Shown: positions 9,869-17,781 of the stretch, piece after piece | Position numbering within the stretch: the first letter of the stretch is position 1 | How the letters are laid out: each line of letters begins with the position of its first letter | Origin: Entamoeba invadens IP1 | Lineage: Eukaryota; Evosea; Mastigamoebida; Endamoebidae | Assembly: GCF_000330505.1 (NCBI RefSeq) | Contig: NW_004440356.1 | Location: 235,547 to 253,327, forward strand | Reading direction: 5' to 3' | DNA length: 17,781 nt | Position numbers and translations under genes: made by a program | Notes under the pieces: generated by a model | Databases searched by the model: none | What the model saw: only the letters and a program-made list of their open reading frames with translations | Told to the model about the DNA's origin: nothing

Positions 9869-9870
9869 TA

Positions 9871-11970
9871 TTATTGATAATTATTATCTATTTAAACAAT
9901 GGTTGTTGTTTTTGATAGTTTATTTTTAATTTCCCGAAATATTAGTTATTTTAAATGTAAGATTTTCAATATTTTTGATAATGCCATTTTCTGTAATTTA
10001 CTACATTAATAACTGAAATTATAAAATTATAGTTTTTTTGAAAAATAATTTGTTGTTTTTATATTATAATTTTTAACTATAAAATTTTTCTTGGCGGCAA
10101 TTATTATAATGTGGTATTGTTTTCTTCTTAAAAAAATATAAAACAGTTTTGGGAAAATATTGTTGTTTCAGATTATTTTTTAATTGACCTACCATTATAA
10201 CCAAAATTTGAGAAAGACTGGTTTGGTCCCTAGTTTGTGATTTGGTCACTGGTTTTTTCTGTATTTGTAATATGTAAAAAAATATTTTATAACATTTAAA
10301 AATAAAAAGACCCATTAAAACAAACAACGGAAATTTAAGCCAAACTTTAGGTAACAAATTTAATTTATTATTATTATTTCAATATTTAAATTATTTCAAT
10401 ATAATTGTATTTCAAATACAAAAAACAATATAGTTGTTAAAATGTCAATTTATTAACATCACATTATGACCAATGAACGTTTGTTTTTGTAATTGAAAAT
10501 GATGATTTTACAAACAAAAAAACAAAGCATAACTACAAAATATCAAACATTTTTTTAATTATAAAGTCGATACAACACACTTTAACAATCATAAACTTTA
10601 ATGTATAATTATAAAGTTATGAATATAAAACAACAAATTTAAATTTTCAAAACATCAACGAGTAAACACACAAAATGAATTAATAAATTAAGTCGAAAAA
10701 CAATAACACTCTTTGGTGTAATTATTTTTATTAGTCAACTTATTTTGTATATGTATAATTTTCTTGTTTTTCATTTTTACATATTTTGCACAAGTGTGTA
10801 TCAAAACCTCCACCGAATCTAAAGTGATATCAACCATTTTATTAATTATAGGGTCGGTTATTTAACGTTATGGACACTAATAGACTATATTTTATGTAAA
10901 CTTCGGGCATTAGGTAAAATGAAGCAAAAACTTTTTAAGACGGCTTCCCGAAATATTTCGATTTTAATGGTTCAAAAAGATTATTCAAATAAAGTTAAGG
11001 ATTAGATAACGTTTCAAGACAGACTGTAAATAAAATTTAATATAATGAAATAATAACTATTACCAACTTTAGTATTTGAAATTTAGCTACTCAAAACTAA
11101 AAAAACAACAAATCTTCACCATTAAAATATATGTTAATAACATATATTTTGTTGGTTGACACGCCACCAAACTTTCTGTGATTTGTGACTTTTATCATCA
11201 TTTTTTGATAATATTTTTTGCATTAAACAATGACGCGTATTTAGACTGGTCATTTTGTTTAAGTTAAACACGACACTTTATATCTTCAATAATGTCAATT
11301 TTTTAACACCATCTATATTCTTAAATGAGACTTGTTTGTGTTTAGTTTTCTCTTTATTTAAATATTATTTGTTAAATTGATATTTTTTAATTGTTTTTTA
11401 ATTAGTTGACTTTGTTATAATTTGTTTATATAATTTTGTTAATTTGGGTTTTAAATGTTTTTATGTCCATTTTATTCTTATTTTTAAAAAGTTCATACAA
11501 CTTTTTTTGTCATATGTTAAATATAAAAGAAACTTACTTTTTTTTATTTTGTTTTATGTGTTGTTTAATCAGTTACAATTGTGTTGTATGTAAATGTAAT
11601 ATTATTTTTATGCCAATCTTGTAAAGTTTCTTAAAATAACAAACCAAAGTTGGGTGTAAATTGTTGTTCCTGTCCCCAACATGGTGCTTTCTATTTATTT
11701 ATACACAAAAATGGTTAAAAAACCAAAAATTAGTTTAATTTTTAATTTATAAAAAAAATCAAACATTTTTTTTATTTCTAACTATATCCCGATATTTTCT
11801 AATTATAATTGACTTAAATAGCAAGACAACGTTGCTTGTATCCAACATAATCCGACTAACTTGAATAAATATAGTACATCAAAGTGTTAACAATGTAGAA
11901 ACAAAAAATCAAAAACAAATAAAGTACAATTTGGTAAGTGTTACTTTTTTCTTAAAAGTGTCAAGAAAAG
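9871..11970. other. AT-rich intergenic spacer
   Basis: About 2.1 kb with no credible gene. Noted inside it: a near-tandem 15 bp repeat (TTTGGTCCCTAGTTT at 10222-10236 and TTTGGTCACTGGTTT at 10241-10255, two mismatches, period 19). A GC-richer island covers about 10850-11030 and begins with TATAGGGTCGG, which resembles a transposon end but has no visible partner. A 6 bp GTTGGG/CCCAAC inverted pair sits near 11650-11682. The rest is A/T-run sequence. Confidence 0.5.
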
Positions 11971-11978
11971 GTATATAA

Positions 11979-11987
11979 TATAAATAC
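11979..11987 (+). promoter_or_regulatory. TATA-like element of the cysteine protease gene
   Basis: TATAAATAC ends 23 bases before the ATG, and an A-rich, Inr-like TTCAAAATCAT runs up to the ATG. This fits the compact Entamoeba core promoter with a leader of only several bases. It is the best placed of the three TATA-like boxes in the window. Confidence 0.5.
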
Positions 11988-12010
11988 TCTTCTTTGCACT
12001 TCAAAATCAT

Positions 12011-12931
12011 ATGTTCTTTCTTCTTTTGATAGCACTCGCATCAGCGAGTATGAACTTTGACAAGTGGGCTGCCACAAACCACAAGGCGTATGCCAACAAG
12101 GCTGAGTACCTTTACAGACTGGCCGTTTATCTCGACAACAAGAAATTTGTTGAGAACACCGCCAACACTGAATTGAATGTCTTTGCTGATCAGACTCACG
12201 AAGAATTTATTAAGACTCACTTAGGGATGTCATACAAAGTCCCTGAAGTTATTAATGAAAAACGCTCAGTTAAATCTGTCCCAGAATCCGTTGATTGGAG
12301 ATCCATAATGAATCCAGCAAAAGATCAAGAACAATGTGGCAGTTGCTGGAGTTTCTGTACCACCGCTGTGATGGAAGGAAGAGTTAATAAGGATCTTGGA
12401 AAGCTTTACTCATACTCCGAACAACAATTGATCGACTGTGATCCTACAGACAATGGCTGCTATGGTGGACATCCAGACAAAGCATTCACTTTCATTAAGA
12501 AGAACAATGGTATCACTTTGGACGATTCATACCCATATATGGCCATTGGTGAGATTTGCAACACTACTGTCAAGAACATCGCCACTGTCGATGGTCATAA
12601 AAGAGTCACTGACGGTGATGAAGCTGGCCTTCAAGAAATCACTGCTACATACGGCCCTGTTGCTGTCGGTATGGACGCTTCTCGCCTGTCATTCCAATTT
12701 TACAGAAAGGGAACTATTTACAACGACACCAATTGCAAAACATTCTTTATGGACCACTGCGTCACTGTTGTTGGATATGGAAAGAACACTGATGGTGAAT
12801 ACTGGATCATGAGAAACTCATGGGGAAAATCATGGGGTGACGAAGGATACTTCTTGTTGGCTAGAAACCAGAACAACAGATGTGGTATCGGAAAAGACTC
12901 GACTTATCCAACTTCGGTCTCCTTGGTCTAA
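12011..12931 (+). CDS. cathepsin-L-like cysteine protease precursor (Entamoeba CP-A type, papain family C1A)
   Basis: The product is 306 residues. A signal peptide (1-12, MFFLLLIALASA) leads into a short inhibitory propeptide of about 77 residues with an ERFNIN-like pattern (E32, R36, Y40, N43, V47) and an N-x-F-x-D motif (56-60). The mature enzyme probably starts near PESVDWR (91). The catalytic set is complete: Q106 (oxyanion hole), C112 in CGSCW, H249 and N269 in RNSWG. Probable disulfides by papain homology are C109-C150, C143-C183 and C242-C291. N184 and N238 lie in N-x-T glycosylation sites. A secreted or lysosomal endopeptidase is inferred. Oddities: E107 replaces the glycine nearly always found in QGxCGSCW, and C250 follows the catalytic histidine. 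The gene is less AT-rich than its surroundings, which may reflect high expression. First ATG chosen because it opens the signal peptide; no intron. Not assigned to a numbered CP. Confidence 0.93.
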   Translation: MFFLLLIALASASMNFDKWAATNHKAYANKAEYLYRLAVYLDNKKFVENTANTELNVFADQTHEEFIKTHLGMSYKVPEVINEKRSVKSVPESVDWRSIMNPAKDQEQCGSCWSFCTTAVMEGRVNKDLGKLYSYSEQQLIDCDPTDNGCYGGHPDKAFTFIKKNNGITLDDSYPYMAIGEICNTTVKNIATVDGHKRVTDGDEAGLQEITATYGPVAVGMDASRLSFQFYRKGTIYNDTNCKTFFMDHCVTVVGYGKNTDGEYWIMRNSWGKSWGDEGYFLLARNQNNRCGIGKDSTYPTSVSLV

Positions 12932-13967
12932 GTCCAATTTTCGTTCATTCGTTTTGAACATGATAAAATTTCAATCAAAATTGTTTTATCACAAAACATA
13001 TAAAATTCACATAATGTGGTTGAGCATTATCATATTAAATCATCATTAAATGTTTTAAACACTTTTTGTATCAATTAATAAAAATTTTGGAAGACTATAT
13101 TACTTAGTAGACATCGGGCTCGGGTTCTAGAATTTGGGTTTGTTGGGCCTAATAAACTCAATTGCCCGCATTTTGCAGCCATTCAAAAAAATGTCATTTA
13201 TTTTTTTGATTTCTTTTTCTGAAAACAACAAAAACGATTTTTTAAAATTAATCAGATTGAAATCATTAAAATGCATTAAACAATAACTCAAAAAACAAAC
13301 TTGAATTTTTATTGAGTTGAAAAACTAAATTCTTTTATTTGTAATTTTTTTCTTTTTTATTGTTTAAAGTATTATGAAAAAAGGCAAAATAATACAAATT
13401 AAACAAATAATTTTTATCAGTCAAGAAATAATTACATTTCTTTAATTTTAACTTCAAAAAGTTAAATACATTTAAATAATTAAACAAAAATGTTTTAAGT
13501 TGTACTATTCTAGTTCAAAACAGCTATCTTAATTAATTAGTTAATATATTTAAACAAATAATCTTCATCATGATAAGATAATACACTTTTAATTTATTAA
13601 TATATTGATAATCTAATTACTTTGAAAAATCAAAATATATTTATTGTCATATAAATGTTAAAATAATTTAATTCGTTTGTCATTATTTTATTTATTAATG
13701 ACCGATGCTTTTAAGCCAAAAATATCAACATCAACAGATGTTAAATTAAATAAATAAATAATAAAAACTGTTATTGTGTATTTACTTTAATCATTTTAAT
13801 ATAGATAACAAACTTTGATTGTTTTATGTAAACATTTTCGAGAAAAATCTTTTGTGCTTGTTTGAATTAATTAAATACAAAAATAAACAATCAATAAACG
13901 TGCAAGTATTAATTCAATGGTACATTTTGAATCAAAAAGTACTTTTAAAAACCAGTTTATAATTAAT
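12932..13967. other. intergenic spacer with a small GC-richer island
   Basis: No coding frame of note. The island at about 13111-13185 is less AT-rich than its surroundings. It contains CGGGC (13115-13119) and GCCCG (13164-13168), which could close a stem, and the palindrome TTCTAGAA between them. It does not fit a tRNA: there is no cloverleaf with proper A and B boxes. Its nature is unknown. Confidence 0.45.
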
Positions 13968-13990
13968 TATAGGTGGTCTATAAACTGGTT
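13950..13990. repeat. 12 bp inverted repeat (hairpin) straddling a transposon end
   Basis: AACCAGTTTATA at 13950-13961 is the exact reverse complement of TATAAACTGGTT at 13979-13990, with a 17-base loop. The right arm is part of the TIR of the element that begins at 13972, and the left arm lies outside that element. It may be the end of another copy, or part of a larger palindromic terminus. Confidence 0.6.
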
Positions 13991-13992
13991 GG
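13972..13992 (+). repeat. left TIR of the second element
   Basis: GGTGGTCTATAAACTGGTTG followed by G, after TA at 13970-13971. Pairs with 15651-15671 with one mismatch. Confidence 0.75.
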
Positions 13993-14894
13993 TAAATTTA
14001 TTAGAAACTTTTAAGGGAAAAAAACAATATTTACACGTATTTTGGAAAAGAAAAACCCTGCTCTGCAGTTTTGGGAAGTATAAAACATGTTAATTTCTAT
14101 TTTTGTTGTTTTGCAAATTTAGAAATTAATAAAAAACCAATGAAACCAAAAAACAACCAATGAATAAGAACAAATCATTTATATTTTTTGTGGATAAAAT
14201 ATATTATTTCGGAAGAGAATTGCGTTCTCTTTTTTATCATATAACACATATTTAAACATTTTGTTCACACACTACACAAAAAGTGGTCAACGACCGTGGC
14301 AAATTAAATTATCTCGCTCTCACACACATTGTATATTATATTTTATCACAACCTCTCCTCGCATATTATAAATATCGTAATGAATGACTGTTTTGAGTTC
14401 AAAATATTTTTTTTATAGTCCAAAATTCTATTTTTTCAATCTGTTGACTTTTTAATCCATTCTTATTTTATGTAATTTTATATTATTTAAAATATATATC
14501 AAAACGTAACAACATTTTTGATTAATACAATTAATATTTTAATATAATAAATTATTAAATTTTATTTGTTTATCGAGATTCATTTTAAATTATTATGGCA
14601 ATAAATGGCGATTAAAATATTTATTGAAAGCATTTTAATAAAAAACATTATTTTTATAAAATGTTTTTACTTAAGATGTTTGTTATATTATACTATTATA
14701 TGCAAAATTATTAATAATATATATTATGCTTATTAATTAGTTCATAAAATTATTATTTTATTAAGAATAATTATTCAAACATCAACTTATTCTTTAATAA
14801 ATAACAGGGATCAGCACACAACCTTCAAATGGTGTATTTAACATGTTGTTAACAGCTTTTTATTAACAACAAAATTCACTCTTGATATCCAAGA

Positions 14895-15476
14895 ATGTGT
14901 TTATTAAAGTTGACTTTATTAATTTTTATAAAACTAAAACAATATTATAATTTACTATCAATAAAACTATTTATTTTTCATTTTATTTTCAAAAAATCAA
15001 CAACCTTACAATTATTAATGTTGTGCATTTACCTATCATTCATTTCAATTTATTTATTCAATAGATGTTATCAAAAAGTCCATTACAACATTTTGAAATT
15101 CCAATTTTTCAAAATAAAAAGTATAAATTATTTTTACAGGTATTCGTTTTTTAACTTTTTAAAACACATATTTTACATATTACCCTTTATAACGAACAAT
15201 AATATTATAATCTTATCCCAAATGTATCATATATAACACTTTGTGTTTAAACGTATTAAAATAAATATCATCGTTGAGAGAAACGATGACTATTTTTTAG
15301 ATAAATACAAAAACAAAGGTTTCATTTTTCTCTCCAAAAAACAAAAATTATTGCAAATTTTTACCCGTCACTTCGCAACGGGGTTGTTACAAAACACTAT
15401 TTGTAAAAACATATTTTTAAAAGTTACAAATACAATACTTGACTTACAAAAAGCGTTCATATTATTGGCCAGTTAA
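14895..15476 (+). pseudogene. open frame of unknown origin inside the second element, one in-frame stop
   Basis: One reading frame stays open from ATG 14895 to 15476 except for a single TAA at 15234-15236. The halves are 113 and about 80 codons. Such length is unusual where random frames end every dozen or so codons. The first half is dominated by F, I, L, Y, K and N and looks like T-rich low-complexity translation. The second half (FKRIKINIIVERNDDYFLDK onward) is more mixed. I recognise no family and no DDE motifs. It may be a decayed element gene or simply a T-rich strand that avoids stops. Confidence 0.2.
15269..15288. other. 7 bp perfect hairpin
   Basis: CATCGTT and AACGATG around a GAGAGA loop, inside the second element and within the open frame. 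The arms are GC-richer than the surroundings. Function unknown. Confidence 0.35.
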
Positions 15477-15634
15477 TAAATCCATTTTCCTTCCACAAAC
15501 AAATAAATCAAAATTGTTCCAAAAAGTGAGCGAAAACGGAAAATCAAGGGTTTTTGTTTTTTTGAATAATAACAATAAATATTAATTGATTATGTTTTAC
15601 ATTGTATTAATTTCGAAGTTTTGGAGCCTTCCTT

Positions 15635-15670
15635 AACTAGTTTATGGATCCCAACCAGTTTATAGACCCC
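15635..15670 (+). repeat. 18 bp tandem duplication at the right end of the second element
   Basis: AACTAGTTTATGGATCCC (15635-15652) is followed immediately by AACCAGTTTATAGACCCC (15653-15670). They match at 15 of 18 positions with no spacer. The second copy is the core of the right TIR, so the TIR has an older, diverged duplicate just inside it. Confidence 0.7.
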
Positions 15671-15671
15671 C
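15651..15671 (-). repeat. right TIR of the second element
   Basis: CCAACCAGTTTATAGACCCC followed by C, then TA at 15672-15673. Reverse complement of the left TIR with one mismatch. Confidence 0.75.
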
Positions 15672-15673
15672 TA

Positions 15674-16714
15674 TAGTGTTATTATCAAAAATGTAAATAC
15701 AAATAATAGGTTAATTTATTAATGTATTTATTGAGTTGTTAAATATAAATATTCAATTTGAATACACACCAAATACAACAACAGATATTTTTTTGTTTTG
15801 AAAACAACACAATCTAAATAGTAATTCTTTATATCAAGTGTTTGATTGTCTATTTAAAATGTAAAGAGTTGAAACAATTGAGTAACTTACAAATAAATTT
15901 TATCTTTTTATTAAACAAAAATGTTAAAGTAATTATCACCACTAATTAATGGGTTTGTATTTCAAATTATATGTATATAATGCAATACATGTCTTTAGTC
16001 GACATCAATAATTCAATAGTTAATTCACATATCTTGAACGACCTATAATAATCTTAATTATTTTTGTTCATATTATTATTTTGTGTATTTTTTACATTAT
16101 TGATTAAGAATTGTTTAATAAAGTTTATTAACATTGTTAAAAATGTTTGTAAAATATATTTTCAAAAAACACAATAAAATATTTACCATTTTGCAATTCA
16201 TAATTATAAAAATATATTATGATTTCCAAAATTTCATGTTTTTATATATTTTTAAACTTAATACATGTGCATTTGAAATATTTTTTATAATAATTAATTT
16301 TTTGGAAAAAAATGTTTAAAATGGCAATATTTTACTAATGCCAGAGTTTCCCAAGTGTTGGAAAACGGAAGCAGATTTGATAATTTTTGTTTTTGTCATA
16401 TCAAAAGAAATTATATTAAAAAAATAATTGGAAAAAAAAGTTTGTTGGTAAATTCTGTTTTTTTATTAATTGATTCAAAAATAGAAATGAACGAAATTCC
16501 TATTAATAAGTGGTAATCCTAATAATAATACCCACAAAAACAACCAATCAATTTAAAATGTTGTTGGATTGTTTAAACAAAATTGATGTAAATTTAACTG
16601 TAAGAACGGGCATATGAGCTACATTTTTATTGTTATTTCTAAAATAAATAACCAATTAATTTATTAAATAATTATTATACCAATTTTAACGCAACAGATA
16701 AAAAACAAATCAAT
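15674..16714. other. AT-rich non-coding stretch
   Basis: No credible gene. A short AT-rich open frame at 16134-16319 is low-complexity F/I/K/N and is not accepted. A slightly GC-richer patch at 16338-16380 has no partner or fold that I can see. Confidence 0.55.
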
Positions 16715-16721
16715 TACAGGC

Positions 16722-16833
16722 TTGGCAACTCAAGAATCAACTAAAAACCACAGTCCACACGTACAACATCGTGTACTTTATTGTGGGCAGGTAGGCCAAC
16801 ATCAAAACCTTTTTCGAACTATGAAAGGGTTTT
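16722..16833 (+). ncRNA. candidate structured RNA (two adjacent hairpins)
   Basis: Three nested stems share one axis: TTGGC 16722-16726 with GCCAA 16795-16799, CCACA 16748-16752 with TGTGG 16782-16786, and ACACG 16757-16761 with CGTGT 16770-16774. After four bases a second hairpin pairs 16804-16814 with 16823-16833 (11 bp, two G-T wobbles, 8-base loop), followed by a T run. Many of the local G and C bases fall in the stems, in a sequence that is otherwise nearly pure AT. ACATCA at the hinge (16799-16804) fits the H-box pattern ANANNA, but the second hairpin is short for an H/ACA snoRNA and I see no well-placed ACA. The fold was made by eye. Confidence 0.25.
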
Positions 16834-16839
16834 TATTCA

Positions 16840-17781
16840 AGTCAACTTTAGTTGTTTATATTTGTTCTCAGATCGTTCTTTTATAGCACAAATTACAATT
16901 ATAATTACATTTTCTATAATATTTTATTATAATTAAGCAACAATAATTATGGCAATCACAATTCTTGTCTAGTTTAAAACTATATATTATAGATTAAAAC
17001 CATTAACATAATTGGTTTTCATTTTGTTTAAAAAAGTAATTTATTGTTGTAAATTTATTTTTTATATTTATAATTGAATTGTTTTTCAAATGGCATATTT
17101 AATAAGATTAAAATAATCATTCAATTTTTAAATAATTTTTATAATATACATAGTTTTTTATTGTCAATGGTAAATCTTAGTTGTTTTAATTATTCTCAAT
17201 TATGTTTTTATTATAAATAATTTAAATACAAAAAACATTTTTACAGTATTGGTCAGATGGGAATTGGGTACTACGGCGAGTTAAAAGGTTTTTTAACACT
17301 TTAAATAACATTGAACAAAATTCAAGTGGTTTACAAATCGGGGAAATATTGAGTTTATTAAATAAATTTCCGTTTATTTAGAGTTTGTATTTTGTGTATA
17401 AACAATACACAAGTCAAAAAAGAAAAACCATCAAAATTTTGATTAATATCCATGTAAAAACAGGCCAAATCAAAAATAAGGGTGTTTTTTAAGTGTTAAT
17501 GTAATTTTGAATTGAACTTTTAACAATTAAATAATCGATTTAATTAATCATGTTTTTCATGGTTAGTCAAAAACTATAAGGGAATTAATATCTTAGTAGT
17601 AATTATTTTTGAGATTGATTTAAAAGTTTTTTTAATTAACGGTTATTTTGTTAAAATAATTTTTAATGTGTTTGTAATGGTTATCATTAATTAAAAAATA
17701 TAATTTATAATTCATAAATATAGAGTCAGTCTTTTAAAGTTATCTGGTGGACAAAAAATAGTTTTAATTTTGTTTAAACAA
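16840..17781. other. AT-rich non-coding edge
   Basis: No gene visible. A GC-richer patch at about 17245-17290 has no long frame and no inverted partner in the window. The rest is A/T runs up to the window end. Confidence 0.5.

Larger units (their letters stand above)
13972..15671. mobile_element. candidate non-autonomous or decayed Tc1/mariner-like element
   Basis: Two inverted repeats 1.7 kb apart match at 24 of 25 positions: TATAGGTGGTCTATAAACTG then GTTGG at 13968-13992, and its mirror at 15651-15675. Taking TA as the duplicated target, the element runs from GGTGGTC to GACCCCC and is 1700 bp, almost the length of the intact mariner element here. A weaker inner inverted pair (AAAAACCCT 14051-14059, AGGGTTTTT 15547-15555) fits a longer decayed terminus. 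No transposase motif is visible on either strand, so it is either non-autonomous or too decayed to recognise. The TIR match is far beyond chance; the superfamily is inferred from TA ends and TIR length. Confidence 0.65.

Noticed and set aside
10073..10357. Minus-strand 94-codon frame
   Set aside because: Low-complexity F/K/I-rich translation with no recognisable domain; the only varied part covers a near-tandem 15 bp DNA repeat. Treated as a chance frame.
8348..10911. TTCGGGCATT inside the mariner element and again at 10902-10911
   Set aside because: Only 10 bases with no extension, so no evidence of a second mariner fragment.
9931..10957. TTCCCGAAATATT repeated at 9931-9943 and 10945-10957
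   Set aside because: A 13-base match with five G/C is not clearly beyond chance for a 17.8 kb window of this composition, and the flanks do not extend the similarity.
11436..11624. Plus-strand 62-codon hydrophobic, cysteine-containing frame
   Set aside because: It starts at TTG rather than ATG, is translated from a T-rich strand, and has no promoter-like context or family resemblance.
13111..13190. Possible tRNA, because of GGGTTCTAGAAT resembling a T-loop
   Set aside because: No acceptor stem, D-arm or anticodon arm can be formed around it.
16134..16319. Plus-strand 61-codon frame
   Set aside because: Almost only F, I, K, N, L; typical of random AT-rich DNA.
1..17781. CRISPR arrays, prokaryotic operons, LTR or LINE elements
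   Set aside because: No regularly spaced repeats, no ribosome-binding sites with co-directional gene strings, and no reverse transcriptase or integrase motifs were seen.

Overview
The window looks like nuclear DNA of an Entamoeba species, most likely the reptile parasite E. invadens. This is inferred from four signs. The base composition is very AT-rich with long non-coding deserts. A BspA-type leucine-rich-repeat (LRR) protein carries the N-terminal block typical of the large Entamoeba family. A secreted papain-family protease is of the Entamoeba CP-A type. An apparently intact Tc1/mariner DNA transposon is present, a class known to be common in E. invadens. None of the genes needs an intron, and 5' leaders look very short, as is usual in Entamoeba.

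Layout, left to right: (1) 277-2196 minus, a 639-residue BspA-like LRR protein. (2) A 2 kb AT-rich divergent spacer. (3) 4166-5674 plus, a 502-residue RWD + RING1-IBR-RING2 ubiquitin ligase resembling the RNF14/ARA54 group. (4) A 2.5 kb spacer. (5) 8171-9868, a 1698 bp Tc1/mariner-like element with 23 bp imperfect terminal inverted repeats (TIRs), TA on both flanks, and one intact 342-residue transposase on the minus strand. (6) A 2.1 kb spacer. (7) 12011-12931 plus, a 306-residue cathepsin-L-like prepro cysteine protease. (8) 13972-15671, a second candidate DNA transposon. It has no recognisable transposase, but two nearly identical 25 bp inverted repeats start at TA and lie 1.7 kb apart. (9) A final 2.1 kb without genes, holding a compact candidate RNA structure near 16722-16833.

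The three host genes do not form a pathway. They are separate transcription units, two of them divergent. The LRR protein probably mediates recognition or scaffolding, the RBR protein is a ubiquitin ligase, and the protease belongs to the secretory/lysosomal pathway. The main signals beyond ordinary annotation are the two TIR-bounded elements of almost equal length, the complex repeats at their ends, an unusual DD39E catalytic spacing in the transposase, and small departures from consensus in the RBR ligase and the protease. I did not find convincing evidence of a wholly new multi-gene system.
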